Shown: piece by piece, positions 52,605 through 64,000 of the stretch
Numbering within the stretch: position 1 is the first letter of the stretch
How the letters are laid out: the number at the start of each line of letters is the position of its first letter
Program-made: the position numbers and the translations under genes
The notes under the pieces: model-generated
Seen by the model: only the letters and a program-made list of their open reading frames with translations
Told to the model about the DNA's origin: nothing
The model's database searches: none
DNA from: Batillaria attramentaria
Lineage: Eukaryota > Mollusca > Gastropoda > Batillariidae
Reading direction: 5' to 3'
NCBI GenBank assembly: GCA_018292915.2
Contig: JACVVK020000287.1
Coordinates: 50,001 to 114,000, forward strand
DNA length: 64,000 nt

Positions 52605-52735
52605 ATCGGGCCGGTCGTCGGGAATTCTCTCCGGAATTTCCACTCGCCTCCCGTCCTGTACGGAACTATTCAGCCGACAATGAATCAAAACAATGCTATG
52701 CAATTTTAAAGTTCCGCAGTATTTGTAGCTGACCA
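52605..52735 (+). mobile_element. SINE family 2, degenerate central part
   Basis: ATCGGGCCGGTCGTCGGGAA, TTCTCTCCGGAATTTCCACT, ATTCAGCCGACAATGAATCA, TATGCAATTTTAAAGTTCCG follow the order of 14890-15040. Old copy without head or tail. Confidence 0.75.
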
Positions 52736-53555
52736 TCGTTTTATGTGATTTTAATGTTATTAAGTGAGTGGTTGATAATCATGACTCCTCTGAGAGTATG
52801 TGTTGGAGTCAGCAGACAATCATGAAATCACCGACGTACTTGTTAATCGAACGTTATTATCCTCGCGACTACTTGTACACGTGCAGAGATGCAAATTGCA
52901 AATGAGAGTTGAGGCCCTGAGGCAGAGACTGCTGTGCGACACTTCACACAACAGACATGCATTTACATGGGGCGTATTAATGGGAAAATCGTTAAGGGTT
53001 TTGACCCGCTGTATTGCTATTTGACAGCGATACGTCATTTCCGCTACTCGCGCGTCCTCCCTCGAGACCGGGCGTCACGCCGCGAGGGCTTTTTTTTCAA
53101 AATGGATGGCTGTTTTTTCTACCTCCCCGCCCTGGAAAGCTAGCTTGCAGAATCTGTCTTGCTTAGCTTCCTCTGGCACAGGAGACGCGAAAGAGAGGCA
53201 TCATTTGTTTTGAAGGAGAATCCGGGGACTTTCCTCCGTTTTTCTCCCCCGTCTCTTAACACGCGGGATCATTTTTTCCCCCTCTCTCCCAACTGAAAAG
53301 CTTTTCTTTTAGATCCAGCGGAGGGGAGTTTATCCAAGTTCTGACGGATGTGAGGGGAAAATGTGTTAGTCGATGAGAAACGCGGCGATGTTAAATGCAC
53401 GGAATCGCTCTCGGGCCCGCTCTCCTCAAGAGGAAGTTGTCAAAAAAGGAAGCGGAAAGGAACCACGGGAAGTCTGTGCAGCGCTTTCTCCCTTCTTAAC
53501 GCAAGAGTTACTTGAACTCTGCCTGAAGTGCGTGTCGTGGTTGTAAGCATGCGGG
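52736..53555. other. Possible 5' flank / 5' UTR of the candidate exon
   Basis: 53035-53090 is CpG-rich (ACTCGCGCGTCCTCC, GGGCGTCACGCCGCGAGGGC). No TATA box or initiator can be called with confidence. Confidence 0.3.
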
Positions 53556-53636
53556 ATGGGCAAGATTGCTGAGAGCAAGATATACGTTCTCAACGTGGAA
53601 CTTCGGAACTCCTGGAGAGCGGAGGATGCACCACAG
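53556..53636 (+). CDS. Possible first coding exon of an unidentified gene
   Basis: ATG at 53556 in good context (G at -3 and +4) opens 27 codons beginning MGKIAESKIYVLNVEL and ending in CAG followed by GT (53637-53638), a possible splice donor (CAG/GTTCGA, weak). Base and codon use look coding-like compared with the flanks, and an in-frame TAA lies 12 bases upstream (53544-53546). Against it: an overlapping out-of-frame ATG at 53549, a weak donor and no recognised homology. Without splicing the frame stops after about 40 codons. Confidence 0.27.
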
Positions 53637-53758
53637 GTTCGAGAAATAAGAATGATACTTTTGTCAGGGAAAGGTTGAAAATTAGAGCAAGTAAGGGTTT
53701 ATGCCCGTACATTTCTAAAGAAATGTTGCTGATCTTCACTATTCGGCTCTGGGTGAAG

Positions 53759-53923
53759 GGGGAGCCGGGACGGCCGAGCCGTACAGCGTTGGACTTCCAA
53801 TGCTTGGGATGTGGGTTCGAATCCAGGTTGGGGCCAAATAGACATTCTGGCTTTTTTAACGTTGCCCCGTCTTTGATATCACCATAATGTGGCGGAAAAA
53901 GACGTTAAACCCTCAAACACCCA
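53759..53923 (+). mobile_element. SINE family 1
   Basis: Head GGGAGCCGGGACGGCCGAGC, B box GGGTTCGAATCCAGG, end AGACGTTAAACCCTCAAACA. Several point changes; TSD not clear. Confidence 0.88.
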
Positions 53924-54539
53924 GTTCTGCATCTGATCTGTCAATGGTTTTATCGCTTTTTTGTTGTTGCTGTTTATGAAGCAATCATCGCCTCATTTTC
54001 AATGTCTGTCCATGTGTTAATCTGTAGCGTGTAGCTTTTCGATTTTACCTGTAGGAAAATGGGGTGTTTTTAAGACGACGACGACAACAACAACAAAAAC
54101 CCCACCATTGTCCTGCCGTACGATTTATTGCCGCTGTTTTCCTGTTATTTTTGCTGTTTTCCCCGTATTCACTATTGCGAGGATTGTGTGTAGTTGTTGG
54201 TGTAGCTCTGGACATTGCGTTTCCCACGAAATCCGTCCACTTTCTCCGTGGTGCTTGTCTTTATGGTCATGTAGCAGCTGTAGCAAGGGCAATGTAGAAA
54301 ATCGGCCTTTGTGTTAAAACTTCTACCGTTGATCAGTAAAGAATCGTTGTCACTGTCACTGTCGAATTTGGTGTGAAAAATGTACTCAGTCCTCCATCAA
54401 TATCTCCTTTCCCTTCTCCCCTCCCACTGCATATAAGTTACCTGGCAGAATGAGACTCGGTTTAGCCGCGAAATAGTCCTTGTTGCTTGAGAGGCGCTAA
54501 CTCTTCAGAGACCGAGCCCAACCACCCCCCTGCCTATAT
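53924..54539 (+). other. No gene; retroelement tail at 54290-54365
   Basis: Mostly anonymous. 54290-54365 (TTAAAACTTCTACCGTTGAT, then GTTGTCACTGTCACTGTC) matches the tail at 6245-6305. Confidence 0.5.
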
Positions 54540-54690
54540 GACTAAAATTTGTTGACAAGATCAAGCCACTGCACACCAGTAGGAGCCACTTGAAGCCACT
54601 ATCACGCAAGGCGTGGGCCTTCCCACTAACGAGAGACCGCTGCGGATTGCCTAATAGTGGCTTCAGGTGGCTTCTAGTGATCTGAAGTTT
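54540..54690. repeat. Foldback repeat related to 19806-19890
   Basis: CCAGTAGGAGCCACTTGAAG CC at about 54575 and the reverse AGTGGCTTCAGGTGGCTTCT at about 54655 are inverted repeats of about 26 bp around a GC-rich centre. Confidence 0.6.
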
Positions 54691-54817
54691 TCCAGTAACA
54701 ATGCGATTTTAGCGTGGGCTTTTAAGAGTTAAGCCCTGAATAACTGACTAGCTCCCACTGCATCTGTTCATGAATGAATCGATGTGGTGCTGCCCTGTCC
54801 CCCACCTCCCACACCCT

Positions 54818-54825
<8 letters not shown>

Positions 54826-54868
<43 letters not shown>

Positions 54869-54922
54869 CTCGCATAATTGTCACTGCCCCCCCCCCCCTC
54901 CACACACACAAACACACACACT
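54826..54922. repeat. (CA)n, poly(C), (CA)n
   Basis: (CA)21 at 54826-54867, C run 54887-54898, short CA run. Confidence 0.95.
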
Positions 54923-55178
54923 GACATGCACGCATAATTTGTCACAGTGACACAACCAAGAGTAGTGCTGGGTCATCACCAGGCCGGAGGATGTGCAGTC
55001 CCAAGTGCACGTGCAGTTAACGGGCGCCATCATTTTCTGGCAAGCCTTTGTCCCTCCACGTGCCCTTCCCTGGAGAGTGCACTCTGACGATGTCCTCGAG
55101 CAAGTTTTGCGCCACCATTCCTCCTCCCACTGCATCTGTCAATGAACGACATTTCTGCTAAAACTGTCTAAATATTTA

Positions 55179-55212
<34 letters not shown>

Positions 55213-55362
55213 CATGTTTATGTTCATGTTTTATTGATGATAACCTTTAATGCAGTACCTCTGTGTAGATGTTATCGTAGCTTTATGTGTATTATTAAGC
55301 AAGGACAGGTTTGCAAGATGGGCCTGCGTGCCTGACAACCTCTTTTCCTTGAATTAAAACCA

Positions 55363-55363
<1 letters not shown>
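54923..55363. other. No gene recognised
   Basis: Anonymous with (CT)14 at 55182-55209 and TTAAGCAAGGACAGGTTTGC at about 55294, similar in reverse to the CTTGTCCTTGCTTA word at 29205 and 38965. Confidence 0.5.
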
Positions 55364-55722
<359 letters not shown>

Positions 55723-56560
55723 GAAAGCCTGCCCTTTGCCATTACCGGCATGTACGCAAACAACGAACTAACGCACGTTATAGAACCAGGGATATGACAA
55801 CAAAGTTTTTCAGTAGAACGTTAACATCGTATACTTCAGCAGTCAGTACAGACCTACGTTCATCAAGTGGAACAAGAAGCACGGCATGCTAAGTTCAACC
55901 TTTGGAAGAACTTGTTTGTTTTTTTTACGGCGTATCGTTTTTCCAGTTCTAACTTGCACCTGGCAATAAAACTGGCAAAATGAAGGAATTCGATCGCATT
56001 GTGACTGTATGGAATTACCAATTTCTCAAAGCTGTTTCAGCAGTCTTCACAATCTTCATCAAGTTTAGCAAGGAAAAAAAAAATACATTTTCAGAAAAAC
56101 TAAGTCCTTACTGTGTATAGACACCATGCTTCTTTGCTGTTTTCTAAACGCCAGCAAAACTACTAAAATACCAGACTTTTGACATTTGTGACCAGATCTA
56201 TGCCCTCCTCCGTGGAAATTACGCGTTTGGCCTTTTTCTTGTGAGGGAGGCGACTTCTCTTGCACAGCAGCCAGAGAGACACAACCCGCACTAATCTTGT
56301 TCAAATGACTAGAACTGTAGCTCAAGTTGTAAAGTGTTTGTTCGTTGCCAGAAGCCTATTCTGTCGGATTGAATTTTAAATTTAAAAAAAATTGAAGCCC
56401 TGGTAATGCGACAAAAGTATCGGCAAGTGCTTTTTTTTTTCTTTTTTTTTTAATAAAGAAGTAAAGGGGTTTTCTTTTACTTTGTTGATTGAATTATCTC
56501 TAGTTCCCCTCTAGAAAACGAATGTCTTTGACAAGTACAGATTGTGTCCTTATTGTCCCC
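55723..56560. other. No gene recognised
   Basis: Anonymous with T-rich patches. Confidence 0.5.
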
Positions 56561-57518
<958 letters not shown>

Positions 57519-57707
57519 TCTCTCTCTCTCTCTGTTTGCTTGGTCATTTTTGTTTGTTTGTTTGTAGTTTGTTTCTGATTGGGTTTTTTCCTCTTTCTGT
57601 AAGCAAGGACAAGTTGTGATGGCATTGTTTAGCATTGCTGGTTGTGTGTTGTGTGTACCATGTTCAGTGTGGCAGCGTTGAATTTTCAGTATGTACAGAC
57701 CAATTTT

Positions 57708-57792
<85 letters not shown>

Positions 57793-57895
57793 CGCGCGCG
57801 CGTCAGTTTTGGATGTTTCTTGCTCACTCGAATATGTCTGAACAATTAAAATGTCTGAGTCTGAGTCTGAGTCTGAGTCTCTCTCTCTCTCTCTG
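57519..57895. repeat. (CT)n, (GT)n(GC)n and (TGAGTC)n
   Basis: CT 57519-57534, (GT)38 from 57711 ending in TGCGTGCGCGCGCGCG to about 57802, (TGAGTC)4 at about 57855-57878 and CT to 57893. TAAGCAAGGACAAGTTGTG (57600) again resembles the GA-associated segment at 29205. Confidence 0.93.
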
Positions 57896-57902
57896 AAACT
57901 CG

Positions 57903-57985
57903 GAGAGCCGGGGCAGCCGAGCGGTGGAGCGTTGGACTTTCAATGTTCGGGTCGCGAGCTCGAACCCCGGCTGTGCCGATGACCC
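57903..57985 (+). mobile_element. SINE family 1 head fragment
   Basis: GGAGAGCCGGGGCAGCCGAG to GAGCTCGAACCCCGGCTG; the body is replaced by poly(C), CT and GT tracts (57985-58030). Confidence 0.85.
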
Positions 57986-58044
57986 CCCCCCCCCCCCCTC
58001 TCTCTCTCTCTCTCTCGTGTGTGTGCGTGCGGCTGGTGGCTTGG

Positions 58045-58178
58045 GGATATACATAAGGGTGCGATCAAAGACTGGGAAACGACGAAAAAGCCAGCACAAA
58101 TATTTTTGGCTTCTAGACGGGATTCGAACTCATGACCCAAGCACATAAAGTCCAACGATCTACCAGTATGGCTACCCT
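58045..58178 (-). mobile_element. SINE family 1, partial, opposite orientation
   Basis: GGGTGCGATCAAAGACTGGG, AGCCAGCACAAATATTTTTG, GGGATTCGAACTCATGACCC, CAACGATCTACCAGTATGGC in reverse order of the family. The 3' end is missing. Confidence 0.85.
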
Positions 58179-58180
58179 AG

Positions 58181-58185
58181 CGCGC

Positions 58186-58267
<82 letters not shown>
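58181..58267. repeat. (GC)n(GT)n(GC)n microsatellite
   Basis: (GC)10, about 29 GT units, then GCGCGCG. Could adopt Z-DNA. Confidence 0.95.
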
Positions 58268-58268
<1 letters not shown>

Positions 58269-58886
58269 CGCATGGAGGGGCGTGGACAGAGGCAGACCGA
58301 CGCTCACACATACCGACAGACCGACGGACGGACGAACGGAGCGAGAGACAAAGAAAGAGTGTGTGTCTCCAGAGAAAATCCGATTCGATTAAATCAAAAC
58401 TATCGTATTATCTCATCCTCTCCTTTTTCTGTCAAGTTTGCTTCGTGCGAAATGTCAAAGTATGGTACGTATCCATAACATCCACGACAACGGACGGCAA
58501 AAAAATCAACTTACGAGTGTGAATGTCATACTTAAGACGTCCCTCATATGAATGGCCTTCCTGTGTTAGTTTGATTACAGGAAAAGAGATGAAGGCTCCG
58601 GGTCAAAATTCTTCATGCATTGGACACAAAATGCGCAACAACGGTAAGGTGTAGCGTGGCAGTTTGGCTTCACAAGGAGTCACTGACAGTAAACTGACAT
58701 TTCCCGATGTGATGAGGGTACCATCAAGAGCTCTCCTGCCATGGTTACGGAAGTACAGTATCTTATGGCATGGGTAAAAAAAAAAGTGCACCAGCAACAA
58801 AGGCCTACAGAAAGGCTGTAATTTCACACGTGTGTTCATCAAGCAGTTATGCTTGAAATTGTCCACATCACGGTGGGGGAACTTCG
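58268..58886. other. No feature recognised
   Basis: Anonymous sequence. Confidence 0.5.
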
Positions 58887-58937
58887 GGGGAGGGGGGGGG
58901 GGGGGGGGGGGAGGGGGGGGGGGGGGGGGGGGGGGGG
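58887..58937. repeat. poly(G) tract
   Basis: About 50 bases of G with two A interruptions; length unreliable. Confidence 0.95.
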
Positions 58938-59075
58938 AAGCTGAGTCGAATGGTAGAGTCACTCTGAATGCTCGGGTCCTGAGTGTGAAACCTGGCTGAG
59001 AGCCAAATACTTGCGCTAAACGTTATCCTCGTTGTCCCGTCTTTGATGTCATCCACACGTGGTGGAATAGGACAC
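58938..59075 (+). mobile_element. SINE family 1, diverged, head lost in poly(G)
   Basis: AGTCGAATGGTAGAGTCACT, AATGCTCGGGTCCTGAGTGT, GAGCCAAATACTTGCGCT, CGTCTTTGATGTCATCCACA follow the family. The tail is missing. Confidence 0.82.
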
Positions 59076-59214
59076 AACTAGTGTCTTTTACCACTGTAAT
59101 ATTGTACAAACAATCACAGAGTATAATCTGTTGCAGCCAGAAAGTGCCATTAAAACCGAAAAAGCGAGCACTTTTCTGTTGTTGTTTTTGTCTTGTTGGT
59201 GTCGTTAGTTTGTT

Positions 59215-59548
59215 GTTTGTTTGTTTGCTTTCGTTTGTAAGACCTAATACAAACGAACATTCAAACAACCAAGACACCCCCCCTCCCCATTGTAAGACCT
59301 AATACAAACGAACATTCAAACAAACAAGACCCCCCCCCCCCCAAACAACTAAACAAACAAAAACAAAAACCACCAAACAACAACAGCAACAAATACACCA
59401 AAAGTACAACAACAACAAACTAAAACAAACAAAAGAACCCCAACAATTTTAACAAAACAAAAACAAAACAAACAACAAAACAAAAACCCAAAGAACAACA
59501 ACAGCAACAGCAACAAAAATAACAACAACAACAACCACAACAACAAAA
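59215..59548. repeat. CAAA/CAA-rich region with a 41-bp duplication
   Basis: TGTAAGACCTAATACAAACG plus AACATTCAAACAA at 59236-59276 is repeated at 59291-59331. Then CAAA and CAA repeats run to 59548. Confidence 0.85.
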
Positions 59549-59743
59549 CAGGGTTGCACATTTTTCACAGCTTCTATAGGACAAAGTGTCCTGGAGACAG
59601 CAAAGTGATAGGACACAGTGTCCTGGCCACTTAGTGGCAATAAAAAATTTAATAGGACAAATGTCCGCTTGAGGTGGGAAAAATAGGACATTTGAAATTG
59701 TTATAGGTCAGTGTCCTGGGACCAACTTAAATGTGCAACCCTG
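59549..59743. mobile_element. Short hAT-like MITE, 195 bp
   Basis: CAGGGTTGCACATTT at 59549-59563 and AAATGTGCAACCCTG at 59729-59743 are perfect 15-bp inverted repeats. CAGGG-type ends with GTTGC are common in hAT elements. The interior repeats palindromic words AGGACAAAGTGTCCT, AGGACACAGTGTCCT and AGGACAAATGTCC. An 8-bp duplication is not clean, because the left flank is CAA repeat (CAACAAAA / ACAAAATA). Confidence 0.7.
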
Positions 59744-60194
59744 ACAAAATACACTATTGAAAACCCATGTTTTCTAGTTCGTTTGTTTTCTTGTAATAGA
59801 GTGATAGTATATCAACGAGGCGACCTTGAAAGTATCTGGGCGACATTGATGTACCGGGTAGTCACGCTTGATCCCAAATTCCACCAGATCCTCTTTGGAA
59901 ACTGACCAAAGTGCTCTTCAAATTCTGTCACGCTTCGTGCCCTGGGCTGAACCGCGAATGAAGTTGCATCCAACATTAAGAGCGACCTAACCCGAGAGAG
60001 TTGTGACCGCCATGAAATATTCAGACGCTATTCATTTCATTGGGCAGCGCATGATTTCACATCTCTAGCGATTAGACAGGGTTTCTCTCACAGGGACGAA
60101 GCGCGCATGACCAAAATGATAGTCACTGAGTCACTAACGCTCAATTGACACTTGGGAAACGCAGACAAAATGGGGGAAGAGAGAAGTGGAGACG

Positions 60195-60235
<41 letters not shown>

Positions 60236-60317
60236 TTTGTCCAGAAAAAGGCAAAATTAGTCAACGACAGATTGTTTAATAGGAACCTTCTCGTGTACCT
60301 GAAAATCACAGCAGACT
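59744..60317. other. No gene; (GT)n at 60197-60229
   Basis: Anonymous apart from the microsatellite. Confidence 0.5.
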
Positions 60318-60329
60318 TTCGGATAAAGA

Positions 60330-60481
60330 GGGTGGGTGGGTGTTTGGGGGTTTAACATCCTTTTCCACCACATACGGGTGATATCAAGGATGAAAAAGCC
60401 AGCACAAATATTTGGCCCCAGCCGGGATACGAACTCACGACCCGAGCATTAGAAGTCCAACGCTCTACCTTTCGGCCACCC
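60330..60481 (-). mobile_element. SINE family 1, head-truncated, TSD
   Basis: Minus-strand copy ending at CTACCTTTCGGCCACCC, about 15 bp short of the usual 5' end. A short deletion removes GACGGGGCAACG. Flanks TTCGGATAAAGA (60318-60329) and TTCAGATAAAGA (60482-60493). Confidence 0.9.
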
Positions 60482-60494
60482 TTCAGATAAAGAA

Positions 60495-62169
60495 GGGTTG
60501 GAACTTTAAACAACCCATGCATAGATTTGAAGGAATCAGTCAGCACACTTGACTGCTTTACAGTTTGATTTGTTCCATATTTGTAAGACTTTTTGTGAGT
60601 TGTTATAATAGCTATCTCCATTTTGAAAAAAAAATGAAAACAAATGCGGCGATAGTGTACTACCTTTGAATTCCAACCTGTAGGCTGCATAAAAAGCCGG
60701 AATTATTTGTCAAAGTTAACTAAAGAAAACAAATCATGCATGCAGGGAAAAACTGATGGTGCCCCCTGTGTTTCTCAGTAAGAGAATGTTACTGCCAATA
60801 CTTATGCATTCAGAAGGATTCTTTCAAACTGTAGTTGCCTCTGCCAAAAACACGACAGAGCCATCGAATAATTTTCTGCTGCAACACGAATAACGTTTTC
60901 CAACACGCGAGAACAGATCTTGCTAAGCGTCATCATAAGATATGAGAGACAAAGCAGCACAGCGTATGTGTACTGTTCACTTTTCCCTTGGGTACCTGCG
61001 AATGTTTTGGGAAGGATCTGATACAACCCAAAGATGTAGAAGCCTTGTTTATGTATGCGCATCCACGAGGTAGCCAAAACGGGGTTGCTGCTTTGAAAAC
61101 GCGAACGAGAAGCTACAAGACAGCTGGGCTAAACAATTACCCTAACTGCTTACACTAACCCTAACCGCGTTGCAACAATCGTTTTACAATACTCTTCTTT
61201 CAAAACTGCAGCTTCATTTTAACTATATTGCAAATGCGCATACCTAAACGAGGGTTTACATCTATGCGTCACATCAGCACCCTTTACAACAAGAGTGAAT
61301 ACGTGCACGCTTCTGACCTTTCGAAACAAAGATATTGGATTTTGGAGCAGGAAACACGAACACTTTTATCACCAGTTTTCCCTGGAAACGTTTGTTTCTT
61401 GTGCTAGTGTCAGATTACCCCTAGTCTGTTTAATTTTTTACTTGTTACAAATGGGAATGTTCTGAGAATTGCATCGCAAACTGGCTGTACTGATCGACCT
61501 ACGGTCGAAGGAGGCATCAGAACAAAATGGGTTGATAGCGTGTATGAGAGGAAACGATCTAAATGCCAAAAAAAGAAAAAGAAAAAAGATTGAAAACAGA
61601 GTTAGAGGACAACAGAATGATAAGATAAATGTTGTTCTCTAGAATAACAAATTTGTTTCGCTCATTGTCGTCTGAACGTTCGTGAACTGAGGTATCACCA
61701 AACTTCTCAGTTGAAAGATGCTGCTAGCTTAACCCAGCTCTCACGCTCAGGCTGTCCATGGGATTTTATCCATACGCCACACATCTTCATATGGCGGTCA
61801 GCTGGTGTGAAGGGTCCGCTCAGCTCAACTGCTGAAATTTTGAAATGTGCGCACAGTTGCATTCTACTGGTGATTTACAGAAGACCAAAGTCAAAAGCTT
61901 TTCAACCAAAGACCACAACAAGGTTTCCCTGTACCGATGTGCTCAGCTCACGCTGACCCGTGGTCACTTAGAACGCCAATCACTACCTAACAGACCCGGT
62001 CAGCACGGCCATTTGGGCAATGCTAATAAGGTGGCCACTGTCGATGGGCATTAGAGGGCTCGCTGGAGGAGATCCTGGGAGGGCTTGGTGCCCTGAGGGC
62101 AGTGTCTGTGTTGTGTGAGTCTGTGTCTGTGTCTGTACCCTTGAAATTGGTCCTGTCCGCTGTCCGGTG
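60495..62169. other. No gene recognised
   Basis: 1.7 kb of anonymous sequence, the longest stretch in the right half without a recognisable repeat. The open frames (69-112 residues) show no motif. Confidence 0.5.
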
Positions 62170-62280
62170 GCAGTGGTAGCCGGCCTAGTAGAGCGACGGG
62201 CTGCCCTTGTGCTTTGGTCGTGAGTGTGAATTCTGTTTGAGAGCCACAAATGCACAAATGTTTGTGCTGGCATCACCCCC

Positions 62281-62314
<34 letters not shown>

Positions 62315-62490
62315 ATCACCACCACCACCACCACCACCACCACCACTGCTCCCCCTCCCCTCTATTTTGTTGTTGTTTTTTCTCTCTCTCTCTCTCTTTG
62401 CCCCGTGTTTGGTGTCGCCCTTAAGTTGTGGAAGGGGCCGTAAACCCGAAACTAATCAACAAACCACCCACCCACCAACCCAACCAACCA
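62170..62490 (+). mobile_element. SINE family 1 relative with internal microsatellite
   Basis: GTAGCCGGCCTAGTAGAGCG, GGTCGTGAGTGTGAATTC, CACAAATGTTTGTGCTGGC, then (CA)n(CAC)n at 62284-62347 and (CT)n, then GCCCCGTGTTTGGTGTCGCC, GTGGAAGGGGCCGTAAACCC and an ACC-rich tail. Diverged; possibly a sister subfamily. Confidence 0.7.
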
Positions 62491-62521
62491 GCTGTCCGTT
62501 GCGTTCCCAACGTCGACTATT

Positions 62522-62925
62522 CGATGGCGGTCGGTGGTCTAGTGGTTAAGAGACTTCACCGATGCGAAAGGGCAGGTGTTCGAGTCCCACTCGGGGCAAA
62601 GAATTTTTTCCTTCTCGTATGTAGCACCGTTCATTCGGGCCGATCGTCGGGGGTTCTCTCCGGGTACTCCGGCTTCCTCCCCCTCTGCTTTGGAAATGTT
62701 CAGCCCATCAAATTTGAAAAATAAATGCAATTCTAACTTTCGAAATTTAATAGCTGAGCTGACCCTTCGCACCACGTGATTGTAATGTGTTTATGTCCAG
62801 TGTGTGAGAGAATGCGTGTGATTCACGTGAGCGTGCGTGTTGGGTTCAGTTCGCGGCGCTTTGAGCCGATTCATGAAATTGGGTAAAGCGCCTATACAAT
62901 ACTCATTATCATTATTATTATATTC
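62522..62925 (+). mobile_element. SINE family 2, full length
   Basis: Head GGCGGTCGGTGGTCTAGTGG, B box GTGTTCGAGTCCCACTC, then the block shared with 14890-15190 and a (ATT)n-type tail (TCATTATCATTATTATTATA). The best-preserved head of the family. Confidence 0.93.
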
Positions 62926-62951
62926 GCATGTTCCTGAGCTCGAAGACTAGG

Positions 62952-63126
62952 GGGAGCCGGGGTGGCCGAATGGTAGAGCGTTGGACTTGTAATGCTCGGG
63001 TCGTGAGTTCGTATCCCGGTTCAGTGGAGCCAAATATTTGTGCTGTCTTTTTCATCGCTGCCCCGTTTTTGATATCACCCGTATGTGGTGGAAAAGGACG
63101 TTAAACTCCCAAACACCCCCCCCCCC
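62952..63126 (+). mobile_element. SINE family 1, TSD
   Basis: Full length with a small insertion after the B box (CCCGGTTCAGTGGAGCC). Flanks CTCGAAGACTAGG (62939-62951) and CTCGAAGACAAGG (63127-63139). Confidence 0.94.
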
Positions 63127-63139
63127 CTCGAAGACAAGG

Positions 63140-64000
63140 ACTTCTAAGGCTTCGGTGGGAGATGAAATTTCAAAGACTCTACGTTTCCCGTTTAATTTCA
63201 TGTTTGTGTAAGGTGGGACTGCTTGTCCAAGTAACTTGCGAGCCACAGACACTGAAGACGTCAACTGCGGTCGACCTGTCTGGACTGAATAGTGTTCCGG
63301 CAGAGTAGCTGCCTCTTTCCACGTATAACCTGGTCACTATGTAACCAAGCCGTCTTCATCAAATCACCTTTATGACGGAGACGGGTTTTTTTTTTTTATA
63401 AAAACAACCATGAAACCAGTTCCCTCTGATGGAGTCGTTTCGGTAAATGTTATAGACTAATAAAACAAGTCTCACGAAAGAAATAAACAAAAATAAGGTT
63501 TGTCAACCACAGGACAGAAGGAGTTGTAAAGCAGACATAATCTGATGACAGGGAGATATGTCACACAAAATACCCACGGATGAATTTTATCAATTCAATT
63601 AAATCAATAAAATAAACGAGATAAATTCTTCTCATAATAAAAAAAATTACAAGAAGAATGAAAGCTCATCCTAAATACCTCGTCCCCCCCCCCCCTCTCT
63701 CTCTCTCTCTCTTTTAAAGCGTTACATTCAAATTCAAGAATTGTTCTGATCCGATTTGAGGTTATTTGCACAGATCTACGAGAGAGTTTTACTCTTTTTT
63801 ATTTTTCTTCTTTTTTTTATTTTCTCAGGGTCTTGATCAACTAGGTGGCAGTTTTTACCTTGAAATAGCTTGGCGTGGCGTGTTTTGCCGACATTAGGAA
63901 CCCGAACACTGGCCACGAGGGCCGGTCGGCCGCGAATCAAGATGCATGAGGTTTCTTCCCGAGGGATATCACCGGAGCTTAGGGTTTCTTTGTGGAGAGG
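63140..64000. other. No gene; short C/CT tract
   Basis: Anonymous to the end of the window apart from poly(C)/(CT)n at 63685-63711. Confidence 0.5.

Noticed and set aside
60495..62169. Search for a hidden gene in the longest repeat-poor stretch of the right half
   Set aside because: Open frames are short, without codon bias or motifs; no paired splice signals with a shared frame.

Overview
The window is eukaryotic, intron- and repeat-dominated DNA. It most resembles a mollusc genome, perhaps a gastropod. The grounds are an RTE-type LINE with a short tandem 3' tail, dense tRNA-derived SINEs, arrays built on a GACCTTGACCTT-type motif inside an element ending in GGCTCACTTGTG-like termini, and a very high load of GT, GA and poly-C/G microsatellites. 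The species call is an inference; no host gene identifies it. No bacterial operons, rRNA genes or CRISPR arrays are seen.

Layout. 1-470 is a 31-bp minisatellite. 661-3957 is the one clearly coding object: a full-length RTE-like LINE with an intact 1002-residue endonuclease/reverse transcriptase ORF, flanked by a perfect 12-bp target-site duplication (TSD). 4-17 kb is non-coding DNA with SINEs, microsatellites, a second diverged RTE 3' fragment (7.5 kb), a 20-bp/60-bp higher-order minisatellite (12.5-13.1 kb) and a full SINE of a second family (14.8 kb). 17.7-20.7 kb holds a 905-bp terminal-inverted-repeat (TIR) element next to a satellite of about 182 bp. 20.7-26.2 kb is a mosaic of three copies of an unnamed CRE-containing repeat, nested SINEs and palindromic MITEs. 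27.0-27.5 kb is a third, long SINE with a 16-bp TSD. 28-42 kb is mostly anonymous sequence with microsatellites, SINEs and one MITE split by a SINE. 42.96-44.64 kb is the most unusual object: a TIR-bounded array of about 300-bp units rich in nuclear-receptor-type half sites. 45.5-47.8 kb has three foldback elements and another MITE. 48-51.4 kb has an 80-bp tandem repeat, SINEs and two LINE 3' ends. 53.56 kb has a possible first coding exon. 54-64 kb is microsatellites, SINEs and a short hAT-like MITE (59.55 kb).

How the parts relate. The main SINE (family 1, tRNA-Arg-like head, CACCC-type 3' end) occurs about 27-30 times, roughly once per 2-2.5 kb. It has inserted into older copies of itself at least twice and into two other repeat families, which gives a relative age order. 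Two unrelated-looking TIR families (M1 and the 905-bp element) both show CWG-type 3-bp duplications, the pattern described for animal PIF/Harbinger transposons. Most predicted open frames in the window are translations of simple repeats or SINEs and are not listed as genes.
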